Assembly (NCBI GenBank): GCA_017545865.1
Contig: JAFWXO010000025.1
Coordinates: 27,273 to 91,272 of the forward strand
Direction: 5' to 3'
Source: Clostridia bacterium
Lineage (GTDB): Bacteria; Bacillota; Clostridia; Christensenellales; Borkfalkiaceae
DNA length: 64,000 nucleotides
Under the pieces are notes generated by a model. It did not search any database and was not told the origin of the DNA. It saw nothing but the letters and a program-made list of their open reading frames with translations. Of this stretch, positions 52,446 through 61,430 are shown piece by piece (position 1 is the first letter of the stretch; each line of letters opens with the position of its first letter). The translations under genes were made by a program, and so were the position numbers.

Positions 52446-53240
52446 TTATATATACCAGTTTTCGTCAAGCGGAGCGTCGTCTGCTAAAAGTTCAATACCA
52501 CCGCTGTTTTTTCTTATTAAAGCCATAACGTCGGCTAAAATTTTTGCGTTGCAAAGTTGAGTTTTGGCGTTGCCGATAACCCCGTCTACTATACCGCCGT
52601 AATGCCTAAAAGCAGGCTCGTATTTAAAAAACCTTGTTGAAACGTCACCTAAATCGCCTTCGTAAATATAGTAAAAGGGTTTGCCTTCAACGCGCCCGTC
52701 TTCATGCCTAACGTTCATAATTATAGGCTCTTTTGATAAGCGGTTAGGAACGGATAAACGTTCTTCAACGCTGTGAAGATAGGTGTTTTTATTTTGCGAA
52801 ACACCGATTAAAAGAACGAAGCCACCATCGTATAACCGCCCGTATGCCCCGTTTTTGCAAGTTGGAGTGGAAACTTTATCTTCGTTATCCAAAATTTCTT
52901 GCACTCTTTTTGGCTCGCCGAATAAAACAACCGAGTGGGTTGGATTGCTCGTTCTTTTACCCCTTTTGTCAAGCACAGCAATTTCCGAAAACTTGCCTAT
53001 GCAACAATCGGGGCTAAGTTTATCAAGAACGATTTCTTTAAAGGTGTTATGCCAAGTGTGAGTGGGAACGCATAAAACTCCACCGCCGAAAGTGAAATAT
53101 TCAATTAGCGCGTCAAGAAGAGTTTGCGCCCTACCTTCAATTTCGCCTATTGCTTTGAGCGACGTGTGAACGATAACCGTTTTATCTCTCGACGCGCCCA
53201 TATCTTTAAGCGATTTTAAAATTTGCTCTTTCGTTACCAT
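52446..53240 (-). CDS. AAC(3)-family N-acetyltransferase-like protein
   Basis: The protein has 264 residues of the AAC(3)/YokD antibiotic N-acetyltransferase fold: VIVHTSLKAIG, GGGVLCVPTHTW, the H/E pair of LHSVEER and a SRKEP-like RLSKEP loop. Members of this fold are often chromosomal with no resistance role; acetylation of an aminoglycoside or of a sugar amine is possible. It lies downstream of nagB and upstream of tag. No mobile element is adjacent, so an acquired resistance gene is not implied. Confidence 0.8.
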   Translation of the reverse strand: MVTKEQILKSLKDMGASRDKTVIVHTSLKAIGEIEGRAQTLLDALIEYFTFGGGVLCVPTHTWHNTFKEIVLDKLSPDCCIGKFSEIAVLDKRGKRTSNPTHSVVLFGEPKRVQEILDNEDKVSTPTCKNGAYGRLYDGGFVLLIGVSQNKNTYLHSVEERLSVPNRLSKEPIIMNVRHEDGRVEGKPFYYIYEGDLGDVSTRFFKYEPAFRHYGGIVDGVIGNAKTQLCNAKILADVMALIRKNSGGIELLADDAPLDENWYI

Positions 53241-53260
53241 TTTTATATCGTTTATAAAAG

Positions 53261-53287
53261 CGAAGCGGTAGACCGCTTCGCTTTAAT
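53261..53287 (-). terminator. Terminator hairpin after nagB
   Basis: AAGCGAAGCGG TAGA CCGCTTCGCTT with a short T-run on the minus strand; the T-run is weak, so read-through into the AAC(3)-like gene is possible. Confidence 0.6.
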
Positions 53288-53297
53288 AGTTGTAAAA

Positions 53298-54083
53298 TTA
53301 CTTTTCGTTTTTGTAAATTTCTTTAAAGTATTTGTAAGTATCAACTTTCAATTCGCCACAAGCTGCTTCATCGCAAGCAATAATACCGTCTTTATGTAAT
53401 TGAAGGGCGCTAATAGTCCAAGCGTGGTCAACGCCACCTTCAACGCAGTGACGGAGAGCGCGCGCCTTGTTGTGACCGCTAATAAGCAATAAAACTTGCT
53501 TAGAATCGCAAACCGTGCCAACGCCAACCGAAAGAGCGGTTTTGGGAACTTTGTTAGGATCGTTATCAAAGAAACGAGAGTTTACGATTAAAGTATCTTC
53601 AGTTAAAGCGCGAACGCCAGTTCTTGAAGTTAAGGAAGTGAAAGGTTCGTTGAAAGCAATATGCCCGTCAACACCGCTACCGCCTAAGAATAAATCAATA
53701 CCGCCGTAAGATGCAATCTTATCTTCATAACGCTTGCACTCTGCTTCTAAATCCTTTGCCATACCGTCTAAAATATTAACGTTTTCAGCAGGGATATCGA
53801 TGTGATTGAAGAAGTTATCGTGCATAAAGTACCAGTAGCTTTGGTCGTGTTCTCTTGGAAGACCAACGTACTCGTCCATATTGAAAGTTACAACGTTTTT
53901 AAAGGTAACTTTGCCTGCTTTGTTCATTTCAATAAGTTTTCTATAAACGCCGAGCGGAGAAGAACCGGTGGGAAGACCTAAAATGAAAGGGCGATCTTCT
54001 TTATGGTTGTTAATTGCGTTAGCAATATGTTCAGCAGCCCATTGGCTCATAGCGTCATAATTATCTTTGATAATTAACTTCAT
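53298..54083 (-). CDS. nagB: Glucosamine-6-phosphate deaminase
   Basis: The protein has 261 residues. It converts glucosamine-6-P to fructose-6-P and ammonia. The family motifs are [27 protein letters not shown] with the catalytic Asp and His, and RFF-DN near 175. AAGGAG precedes the ATG. Its presence beside Gfo/Idh and hydrolase genes points to amino-sugar use, but its operon link is broken by a terminator at 54171-54204. Confidence 0.95.
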   Translation of the reverse strand: MKLIIKDNYDAMSQWAAEHIANAINNHKEDRPFILGLPTGSSPLGVYRKLIEMNKAGKVTFKNVVTFNMDEYVGLPREHDQSYWYFMHDNFFNHIDIPAENVNILDGMAKDLEAECKRYEDKIASYGGIDLFLGGSGVDGHIAFNEPFTSLTSRTGVRALTEDTLIVNSRFFDNDPNKVPKTALSVGVGTVCDSKQVLLLISGHNKARALRHCVEGGVDHAWTISALQLHKDGIIACDEAACGELKVDTYKYFKEIYKNEK

Positions 54084-54170
54084 AATTATTACTCCTTAAA
54101 AATTTTTTAATTTTCACATTGATTATACAACTTATAAATGCTTTTGTAAAGACCTTTAAGCGATTTTTTA

Positions 54171-54205
54171 ATTAAAAAACCAAGGCGTTTTGCCTTGGTT
54201 TTTAG
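54171..54205 (-). terminator. Terminator of the Gfo/Idh operon
   Basis: CCAAGGC GTTTT GCCTTGG with a T-run on the minus strand, between the Gfo/Idh and nagB genes. Confidence 0.85.
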
Positions 54206-54206
54206 A

Positions 54207-55463
54207 TTACTTAGTATAATCGAGAACTTCCCAGTCAGCGGGGGGATTACCCAAATCGGGAACGTCCATAAGAACACCGCCAGCTAATGCCGACTCGTGA
54301 GCAACAAGACCTGGGATATTGTATCTTGCAACCGCCCAAATGTTAGTGGGAGATAATTTACCGGTTGCAAACGCTCTACAGAAGTCGTCAATAAGGAAGT
54401 GGTGAGTACCGTTGTGACCGTTGCCTAAACCTTCATACTCTTTGGGTAAACGGTCAAGCGGTTGAATAGGCGAAGTTGCATAGAAACCAAAACCTTCGGA
54501 AATGTTTTGAATAGCCGAATCGTAATCTTCTTTTATCATCTTGGAAACTTCAACAGGTTGCAACTCGTCGGTAACCCTTCTCATTTTAACTAAACCCGGG
54601 CGTTCAGGGTCCCAAGTGCTTAAATGGTGGTTGGCAACTGAGAATTCGTAACCGCCGTTAGTACCGTAGAATTGAGAAATATAAGTTTCGGGCGCGCGCC
54701 AGCCAACGCATCTGTTTTCGCTAATTCTTGCAATACCGCCATTAGAAAGTTTAACGAGCATCGCTTCGTTAGCGAACGGGTTATCGTAATGGTTTTGACC
54801 ATCTCTACCGAAAATATCCGTTCTTGGGCTTCCTTCATAACCCATAGCCGCAACCTTAGTAACGTAAACGCCGGGCATTGAACTTAAAATCATTGCGGTT
54901 GAGTGAGTGGGATAGAAGAACGGCGGAACGCCTGCAAACTTTTTCCAGTCATCGCCACCAGAACTCTTGAAAGCATCTTCCATAATACTCATATCGTGGT
55001 TATAGTGCGCTTCAGCGTAAACGAACTTACCGAAAGTGCCTTTTGCAAACTCTCTACGGCAGAAAAGCGCAGGCGCGCGGTACGCGCCCGTTTCACCCAT
55101 AGAATAAGTTAAACGCGTTTCTTCAACCAACTTTGCAATCTCTTTAATTTCATCAATCGAAACGGCGCAAGGAACTGCGGAATATACGTGCTTGCCTGCT
55201 TTTAACGCGTTGATTACGAGCCTACCGTGGCTAAATCTTTGCGTAAATATTGCAATCGCGTTGATTGACTTATCTTCAAGAGCCTTTTCGTAACTTTCAT
55301 AGCCTTCAACGCCAAACTTTTCCATATATTCTTGTTGGCGTTCTTTCTTTAAGTCGCAAACGTAAACCTTTTCAACAACGGGGTGCGCTTTGAAAAGGGG
55401 CACGAAGAACTTACTAAAACGCCCACAACCGATAATAACAACTCTCATTTTTTCATTATTCAT
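54207..55463 (-). CDS. Gfo/Idh/MocA-family oxidoreductase
   Basis: The protein has 418 residues. An N-terminal Rossmann fold (VVIIGCGRFSKFF) binds NAD(P), EKALEDKSINAIAIFTQ and AGKHVYSAVP follow, and the C-terminal alpha/beta domain completes the family. It oxidises or epimerises a sugar, inositol, or glycoside; the substrate is unknown. AAAGGAG is the ribosome site at the 55463 start. It is the last gene of the long reverse-strand cluster. Confidence 0.88.
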   Translation of the reverse strand: MNNEKMRVVIIGCGRFSKFFVPLFKAHPVVEKVYVCDLKKERQQEYMEKFGVEGYESYEKALEDKSINAIAIFTQRFSHGRLVINALKAGKHVYSAVPCAVSIDEIKEIAKLVEETRLTYSMGETGAYRAPALFCRREFAKGTFGKFVYAEAHYNHDMSIMEDAFKSSGGDDWKKFAGVPPFFYPTHSTAMILSSMPGVYVTKVAAMGYEGSPRTDIFGRDGQNHYDNPFANEAMLVKLSNGGIARISENRCVGWRAPETYISQFYGTNGGYEFSVANHHLSTWDPERPGLVKMRRVTDELQPVEVSKMIKEDYDSAIQNISEGFGFYATSPIQPLDRLPKEYEGLGNGHNGTHHFLIDDFCRAFATGKLSPTNIWAVARYNIPGLVAHESALAGGVLMDVPDLGNPPADWEVLDYTK

Positions 55464-55483
55464 AATTTTTCTCCTTTAATCTT

Positions 55484-56965
55484 TTAAGATTTAGCAACGA
55501 CGTATCCGCCGATATCGTCAAACACGTATTGACCGAGTTTTCTAATATAAACGTTAACTTCGTCGTTTTTAAAATTTGCAGTTATTTGCATTTTGCCAAA
55601 ATAACTGTCAATAACTTGAACTTTAATTGCCAAAGTGTTATCGTCAATAAACCCAGCGGAAGACAAGCACTTGTATTTGCCGTCAACCTTTACGCCCATC
55701 ATATCTTCTTTGGCGCGCTTGCCAAACGAAAACTCTACTTCTTTATTTTCGTTAAAAGCAAAATCTATATGATTTTTTATTCCGTTGCAGACGAAACTAA
55801 ACCTACCGCCGTTACCAAAAAAATCAAACTTAACTTCGGATATATTCATTGAGTTTTCTATAACCGATTTATAGGTAACACCGTTAATTTTATCTATAAC
55901 GCTTGATGTTTTGTTTCCGTACTGCGCGATTAACTTCCTTCCCTTTTCAAACTCTCTAAGGGCTTTTAAATCCCTTTCGTTTTCTTCAATAGGCGAGCCG
56001 TTTATTTTGGGAATAAAGTGATTATTAAGTTCGTGATAGATAACCCTATCCGCATTAGACGCGCCTTGATTATCCGATTGAATAACGAAAGTAAAATCGT
56101 TTTTCTCGTTATAAAAAACGTATTGACCGCCAAGCCCAGCAAGGGCAAAACCGTTATCCGTTATCCAAATCAAATACCCGTAACCACCGTTATCATACGA
56201 GTTATAATCGGCATATAGGTCGTTTTTTGACTGAACGCTAACGGCGTTATCCATAAACTCTTTGTCGATATACTGCTTGCCGTTTACATAGCCACGCTTA
56301 GCAATAAATCTAGCAAAGATATACATATCGTTAAGGGTGCACAGCACTCCCGAATCGCCAACGGCATAGCCACCAGGCTCGGTTAAAACGTAACTTTCCG
56401 CTGAAAAGCCAAGGTCTAAAAGCACCTTTTCTTTTAAATATTCTAAGAAGTTTTTGCCCGTTAATTTTTTAATGATATTGCCAAGAACGAACGAGCCGAT
56501 GCTATCATACCAAAAGATTGAATTTGGTGATTTTACTGACTTTTGTGAGTAATACGCTTTAGTTCTACTATCAAACTTTCCCCACCAGTAAACGTTTGAG
56601 CCGATATTGCTTTGCATTTTAAGCATATCTAAAATGGTGCAACGCTCGTAAAACTCATCGATATTTTCGTTTCTATTTTCAGGAAAGTAATCGATAATCT
56701 TATCGCTAAGAGATAAAAGTTTTTCGGTATAAGCAAGCCCTATTGCAATCGCAACGAAACTTTTTGAAACGGAATAAACCCTATGCAAAAACTTATCGTT
56801 AAACGGCTTATAATAAGCGGATGAAAAAACCTTATCTCCACGCGCCATAAGTATGGAGTGGGTGTAAAAACCGCAAGACTCTAAAGTTTTATAAAATTCA
56901 ATAACGTCTTTTGACGCAACGCCAACGCTTTCCGGCGTTGCGCTTAGAATTTTAAACTTTTCCAT
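55484..56965 (-). CDS. Beta-lactamase-family serine hydrolase
   Basis: The protein has 493 residues of the penicillin-binding/class C-like fold. Residues S65-V-S-K68 (in VYSVSKSF) form the SxxK; the second motif is a Tyr in FWYDSIGSF rather than a plain YxN, and the third motif GLGGQYVF replaces KTG/HTG. A C-terminal beta domain (about 350-493) follows. There is no signal peptide, so it is cytoplasmic; esterase or amidase activity is more likely than beta-lactam hydrolysis. It follows the third QueG-like gene after five bases. Confidence 0.75.
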   Translation of the reverse strand: MEKFKILSATPESVGVASKDVIEFYKTLESCGFYTHSILMARGDKVFSSAYYKPFNDKFLHRVYSVSKSFVAIAIGLAYTEKLLSLSDKIIDYFPENRNENIDEFYERCTILDMLKMQSNIGSNVYWWGKFDSRTKAYYSQKSVKSPNSIFWYDSIGSFVLGNIIKKLTGKNFLEYLKEKVLLDLGFSAESYVLTEPGGYAVGDSGVLCTLNDMYIFARFIAKRGYVNGKQYIDKEFMDNAVSVQSKNDLYADYNSYDNGGYGYLIWITDNGFALAGLGGQYVFYNEKNDFTFVIQSDNQGASNADRVIYHELNNHFIPKINGSPIEENERDLKALREFEKGRKLIAQYGNKTSSVIDKINGVTYKSVIENSMNISEVKFDFFGNGGRFSFVCNGIKNHIDFAFNENKEVEFSFGKRAKEDMMGVKVDGKYKCLSSAGFIDDNTLAIKVQVIDSYFGKMQITANFKNDEVNVYIRKLGQYVFDDIGGYVVAKS

Positions 56966-56970
56966 AACTT

Positions 56971-57933
56971 TTACTTGTCTTCTTTATTATAATTTTCAAA
57001 CTGTTCGGTAGAAAGTTTCCACTCTTCCCCTTCTCTGAACGGGCGATTGAACGATTTTTTAAGCAAACCTTTCTTTTCTAAATGAGCGTAGCACGCTCTA
57101 TCGCACGCCCTTGCGCAAATCGATGCGCGATAGAAGTGTTTTGCAGGGGGATAGAAGAAAATGTTATCTAAAATTTCCTTTGCGCCTTCACTGTCGAACT
57201 CAGCCGTGCCGTTGATAATAGCCATTTTCTTTTCTTTATCAAAATTAGCAAACGCTTCAGGGGGCATAAACGGGTTTTTGCTACCGTTTGCGCCGTTATA
57301 GTATACCGCGCAACGCCAACAGTCAACCTTTCCGTCGTCTGAAATCGCTCTACCAGGACAAGCTTTGATACACTCGTTACAACCGTCGCAAAGTTTAGCG
57401 GTTACAATCGGCGTTTCTTCAAGTTCCATATCCGTTAAGATAAAGCAGTAACGGATAAACGGGCCGTATTCTTCGTTTAATAATGAGCCTATTTTACTCT
57501 TTTCGCCAAGCCCGCACTTTACAGCGCAGTCTAAGAAATTGAGTTGGTTTTCTTTGGTTACGCCGTGATAAACGTCAACGTAGTCAACTTCAGGGTTGGT
57601 AGTGCCCGTTTCGTTTTTGATAAGCGGACTTATTTTTTGGGGAACGGCAATATAGCCTTCCCCTTCGATAAGGTTGGAAACGCGAAGAAGCGCCATCGGC
57701 ATAACCGTTTCTTCTAAGTTTTCAACGCCCATAGTCGTATATTGATAATAGGTTGAGCCTTCTTCAACACCGCGATAAATACCGCGCAAAACTCTAAAAC
57801 CTAAGCCGATAACAGTTTTAGTTTCAGGGAAAATTTTAAATACGGGGTCGTTTTTATCAAAGCGACTTGCAGGCGCAAAGCCAACTATATCCGCATCGCA
57901 TTTTTTAGCAAGTTTTATAATTTGTTCTCTCAT
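56971..57933 (-). CDS. QueG-like Fe-S reductase (third of three)
   Basis: The protein has 320 residues. The N-terminal part resembles the corrinoid-binding-type domain of epoxyqueuosine reductase (VIGLGFRVLRGIYRGVEEGS). One [4Fe-4S] motif is CDGCNECIKACPGRA, and a second set is RCAVYYN and CARACDRACYAHL. The short size and lack of the QueG C-terminal HEAT-like part set it apart from QueG. ATG overlaps the previous stop by four bases. A cofactor-dependent reduction of a small substrate is inferred, not known. Confidence 0.7.
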   Translation of the reverse strand: MREQIIKLAKKCDADIVGFAPASRFDKNDPVFKIFPETKTVIGLGFRVLRGIYRGVEEGSTYYQYTTMGVENLEETVMPMALLRVSNLIEGEGYIAVPQKISPLIKNETGTTNPEVDYVDVYHGVTKENQLNFLDCAVKCGLGEKSKIGSLLNEEYGPFIRYCFILTDMELEETPIVTAKLCDGCNECIKACPGRAISDDGKVDCWRCAVYYNGANGSKNPFMPPEAFANFDKEKKMAIINGTAEFDSEGAKEILDNIFFYPPAKHFYRASICARACDRACYAHLEKKGLLKKSFNRPFREGEEWKLSTEQFENYNKEDK

Positions 57934-58835
57934 AATTTTCCTTGCTCCTTTAAGTGTTTATAGCACACCGTTTCGCACGACTTACCGCAAAGGCAAGCAA
58001 CGTAACCAAGGTGAGTTTTCGGCAAGAAATCAAGCTTGGGATAAATCGCTTGGGCGCTTTCCCTATCAAACTTCTTTTCGCCGTTTAAGATTGCTTCTCT
58101 TTCGGGGTGGTCTTTAAGCGTTTCTTCCGTTACAAACGGGTTAGATTTATGCGCGCCACGATAGTATACGCTACATTGCCAACTATCAACGCCGTTATCT
58201 GAAATCGCCTTTCCAGGGCAAGCGTTTAAGCACTTACCGCACTTGTCGCAAAGTTCTTCTTTGAAAGGCTCGTCACACTCAAGGGGCATATCTGTAATGA
58301 TGAATACCCAACGCATAAACGTGCCGTATTTTGGCGAAATAACTTTGCCGTGCAAACCGATACTGCCAAGCCCGCACACAACCGCCGCCTTGTTATAATC
58401 GATAATAACGTCGGGCGCGGGTTTGCCTTCGGCTACGGGCGAAGCAAACTGCAATTCGTAAATGCGTGAAACTTCGGGGTTGGTCGACTTATCACCCTTT
58501 ACTTTAAAACCAGGGATAAATCTTTGAAGACAAGCATCGTAGCCTGCGTCTTCAATCATTGCTCCCATCTTTAAAAGGAAAATTTCAGCAAACATTTCGT
58601 CGGTATATTTTACGCCTACGTTTACGTAATTGAAATACTGTCTTTTATCTTCCATAGCCATATATAAACCCTTAGGTACGGGAATACCAAAGCCTATAAT
58701 GCAAGTGGCTTTAGGAAGTATTGATAATGGGTTGCGTTGGGGATCATCGCCGATAAAATGCTTAATATCGCCGATACCGCAAACGCCAGCGCCAAGTTCA
58801 ATGGCTTTTTCTTTAATCATTTTAGCCGTTATCAT
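57930..58835 (-). CDS. QueG-like Fe-S reductase (second of three)
   Basis: The protein has 301 residues, similar in layout to its neighbours: a QueG-type N-terminus (CIIGFGIPVPKGLYMAMED), the first [4Fe-4S] motif LCDKCGKCLNACPGKA, then WQCSVYYRG and a second Cys set CLCGKSCETVCYKHL. AAGGAGC precedes the start. It overlaps the cupin stop by one base. The function is unknown. Confidence 0.7.
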   Translation of the reverse strand: MITAKMIKEKAIELGAGVCGIGDIKHFIGDDPQRNPLSILPKATCIIGFGIPVPKGLYMAMEDKRQYFNYVNVGVKYTDEMFAEIFLLKMGAMIEDAGYDACLQRFIPGFKVKGDKSTNPEVSRIYELQFASPVAEGKPAPDVIIDYNKAAVVCGLGSIGLHGKVISPKYGTFMRWVFIITDMPLECDEPFKEELCDKCGKCLNACPGKAISDNGVDSWQCSVYYRGAHKSNPFVTEETLKDHPEREAILNGEKKFDRESAQAIYPKLDFLPKTHLGYVACLCGKSCETVCYKHLKEQGKL

Positions 58836-59209
58836 TATCTTTGCTCCTTTATCTCATCTTCCGTCAAAATTTTCTTATCGGAATTTTCTTTAGTAGTGTT
58901 GCTGTTTTCAACAACGAAAACGAGCGCGTCTTTACTAACTTTCAAATGATGCCAAGTGTTCTTCTTAACAACGTATAACTTCTCTTTTTCAAGTTCGGTT
59001 TTTTGCAAAGGCTCGTCACCTTCCGCCGTATACATCGTTGCCGTGCCGTTTATAAGCAAGAACGCTTCATCGGTTAAGGTGTGCCTTTTAATAACTTCCA
59101 ACTCGTCAAACTGGTCGGCGTAAGTTAAAAACGCCACCTTCCAACCTTCAAACGTATGTAAAACGTCAAAACCATTACCGTTATTAGGATTTTCAATAAT
59201 TTCTATCAT
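58835..59209 (-). CDS. Cupin-fold small protein
   Basis: The protein has 124 residues from ATG 59209, which overlaps the previous stop (ATGA) and has GGAAG upstream; an ATG 15 bases earlier is less likely. A cupin beta-barrel is indicated by DEAFLLINGTATMYT and WHHLKVSKDALVFVVENS. It lacks a clear full set of metal His ligands. It may bind a sugar or act as a sensor or isomerase in this cluster; unknown. Confidence 0.65.
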   Translation of the reverse strand: MIEIIENPNNGNGFDVLHTFEGWKVAFLTYADQFDELEVIKRHTLTDEAFLLINGTATMYTAEGDEPLQKTELEKEKLYVVKKNTWHHLKVSKDALVFVVENSNTTKENSDKKILTEDEIKEQR

Positions 59210-60285
59210 CTGTCCATCTTCCATGCTTTGCCTTCACGCAAGGGGTGTTCAAACCTACCTTCCATGCATCCGCCTTTCTTTTCAAGCATACTTACGCACG
59301 CTCTTATGCAACCGCCACACTTAGCCATATTGTAACCTACCCAACTTGGGAAATACTCTTCAAGCGCAGTGTAAACTTTCATAACTTCTTTTTCGTTCGC
59401 CACGTTTGTTACGCCTTCAAGAAGATCAAGCATACCGTTTTCGTTCTTATCGAAAACTTCCTTGGGCACGAACGGGTTAAAGTATCTACCGCCGTGAGTG
59501 TAGAACGCGTAACAACGCCACATATCAATGTCGCCCCACTCGCAAAGTTTACCGTCAAGATTAACTGAGATAGTCTTGCCCGACTTAATCGACGGAATAC
59601 ATCCGCCCGGGCACTCTCTAACGCACGCACCACACTTTCTACAAAGCGGTTTACCGTTATACATTTCATCGTATTCAAGTTCCGCATCGGTAAAGATAAA
59701 CGCCACACGTTGTAACGGACCAAACTCAGGTGTTAAAAGCATTTTGCTCCAACCGATTTCGCCAAGACCGCACGCAACCGCTGCCAAACGGAATTGAAAT
59801 TGCAAATCGGGCGGTTGTTTGCCTTCTCCAACGGGGCGGGTAAATTGAACGCTTCTGTGGTGCGCCGTTTTACCCTTAGCGTGTTTGCTAATTTCAATTT
59901 GTTCTTCGGGCGAAAGGGTGTTGCCGGGCGTTCCGTCCATATCCGAAACTGCGCCACGAGCGCCAGTGTTACGATAAACGAAGGCTTCGTAGCCCGCGTC
60001 TTCAATCACTTTACCAACGTGGTATAAAACTGCGGGGGCGTGAATTTCATTTATACCGCCGTACGCCATTGACGGATATTGATAGAACTGAGTTCCTTCC
60101 TCAATACCCCTTTGAACGCCACGCGGAATTCTAAACGCCATCGCAATACAGCTCTTTGCTTGCGGGAATAAAAATTGCGGATTCATAACGTCAGGCGCGC
60201 CGTTAAAACGGCTCATAGGGCCAATTCCGCAAAGGTCTGCTCCGGCTTCAAGCGCCGCTTCTTTAATCATTTTGCTGGTAAGCAT
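59206..60285 (-). CDS. QueG-like Fe-S reductase (first of three, longest)
   Basis: The protein has 359 residues. The N-terminal domain (SCIAMAFRIPRGVQRGIEEGT) resembles the epoxyqueuosine reductase/reductive-dehalogenase-like cobamide-binding fold. CRKCGACVRECPGGC is a [4Fe-4S] motif, followed by RCYAFY and CGGCIRACVSMLEKKGGCM. It is longer than its two paralogues by about 40-60 residues, partly in the insert between the Fe-S motifs. GGAGG precedes ATG 60285, and the start overlaps the U32-like stop by 23 bases. Role unknown. Confidence 0.7.
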   Translation of the reverse strand: MLTSKMIKEAALEAGADLCGIGPMSRFNGAPDVMNPQFLFPQAKSCIAMAFRIPRGVQRGIEEGTQFYQYPSMAYGGINEIHAPAVLYHVGKVIEDAGYEAFVYRNTGARGAVSDMDGTPGNTLSPEEQIEISKHAKGKTAHHRSVQFTRPVGEGKQPPDLQFQFRLAAVACGLGEIGWSKMLLTPEFGPLQRVAFIFTDAELEYDEMYNGKPLCRKCGACVRECPGGCIPSIKSGKTISVNLDGKLCEWGDIDMWRCYAFYTHGGRYFNPFVPKEVFDKNENGMLDLLEGVTNVANEKEVMKVYTALEEYFPSWVGYNMAKCGGCIRACVSMLEKKGGCMEGRFEHPLREGKAWKMDR

Positions 60286-61273
60286 AATCTTCCTCCAATT
60301 TTACGAACGCGTCACCGCCGTCCGAATAAATCAATTTTTCTTTATCGTAAGTTACCAAAACGTTTTTATTTTCTAAAACGAAAGGATATATTGAACTTGA
60401 GTGGTCGGGTTCTAAAAGCCCTGCTAAGTTGCCAACGAACTTGGCGTTATCGATATATGCGCGAAGTATTCTCGTTGGGTTGCCATGAACTCTCGTTGCA
60501 AGTTTCATAGCGGGGGTAAGCCCTTCGTACAAGTAAACGTCTTCCGGGCGAATAAAACTTGTGCCCGTTAGCAACCAACCGCGCTTGTCTTCACTCATTA
60601 AATACTTTCGGCAAACGCTTTCAAAAGCGTAACCATTGTCCATTTTAGCAATTTCTTTCTCGTGAGCAACTAAGTTATCGTGGAAGGTGTGCGCCGAGCA
60701 ATCGTTCAAGCAACCGCTGTTTGCAAGCAAGAACATTTGCTTGCCGTTTTTATCACACCACGCTCTAATTTCTCTAAGCGCTTTAAGGTCACGGTTTTTT
60801 TCGCGTTGAATATAAAAACTATCAAAGTATTCAGAAACGTATTCTAAACCGTGAACAGTGCCTATTTTCATATTGACTGAAGCGCGAACGTCAATCCCGT
60901 TAAAATTTTGCTTTATAAACTTGGCAATTAACGGAGAAGTGGTAGTTACCGAAGTTAAGTTAAAACGGCTTGCATAATCTAACGTTTCGCCAACTTGATT
61001 AAACAAAGCGCGAGATTGCGCCATCTCTCCATAACAGTTTGCATTAAATAAAAGGTTGAGTTTAATTCCTTCGCTTGCAAGTTTTTCGAGATCTCTTATC
61101 TGTTTTGCTTGCGCTTCCCAAGGCGTTAACCCTTCGCTACGAGTTTGATCGTTCCTACCGCTTGGGAACGCGCCCCAAGAACAGTAAACTTCGTAAATAT
61201 TTTCCTTTCTTTTTATAATTTCGTTAGTCAAACTCTCGCCCGACCTAACGCTATATCCAACGGAAAACTTCAT
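60263..61273 (-). CDS. U32/UbiU-like TIM-barrel protein
   Basis: The protein has 336 residues, TIM-barrel-like, with a Cys-containing loop SGCLNDCSAHTFHDN and a later VCRKYL, as in U32/UbiU-type proteins, which bind an Fe-S cluster and carry out oxygen-independent hydroxylation or other reactions in anaerobes. True U32 peptidase activity is unlikely. AAGGA precedes the ATG. It is the first gene of the cluster and faces the AraC gene across 157 bases. Confidence 0.65.
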   Translation of the reverse strand: MKFSVGYSVRSGESLTNEIIKRKENIYEVYCSWGAFPSGRNDQTRSEGLTPWEAQAKQIRDLEKLASEGIKLNLLFNANCYGEMAQSRALFNQVGETLDYASRFNLTSVTTTSPLIAKFIKQNFNGIDVRASVNMKIGTVHGLEYVSEYFDSFYIQREKNRDLKALREIRAWCDKNGKQMFLLANSGCLNDCSAHTFHDNLVAHEKEIAKMDNGYAFESVCRKYLMSEDKRGWLLTGTSFIRPEDVYLYEGLTPAMKLATRVHGNPTRILRAYIDNAKFVGNLAGLLEPDHSSSIYPFVLENKNVLVTYDKEKLIYSDGGDAFVKLEEDYAYQQND

Positions 61274-61304
61274 CTCTTTATCCTTTTGATATTTTTATAA
61301 AATA

Positions 61305-61382
61305 ATTATACTGCATTTTTTATTACTATAATAGCATAAAATAAACCTAAAAACTACACAAAATAAACTTTTTTACTTGATT
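61305..61382. promoter_or_regulatory. AraC-type divergent control region
   Basis: Two direct repeats AAAATAAAC lie at 61338-61346 and 61360-61368, 22 bases apart. Forward promoter TTGATT (61377-61382), 17 bases, TATAAT (61400-61405) drives the AraC gene. Reverse -10 TATAAT (61310-61305) has no good -35, and the repeats lie just upstream of that site, the arrangement expected for AraC activation of the U32/QueG cluster. Confidence 0.65.
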
Positions 61383-61430
61383 ATTATTATGGTTTTAGTT
61401 ATAATTAAATAGAAAAAGGGGGGTGGCATT

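Noticed and set aside
52446-53240. AAC(3)-like gene as acquired antibiotic resistance
   Set aside because: No mobile element or resistance neighbour, and the fold is common in chromosomes; a resistance role cannot be claimed.
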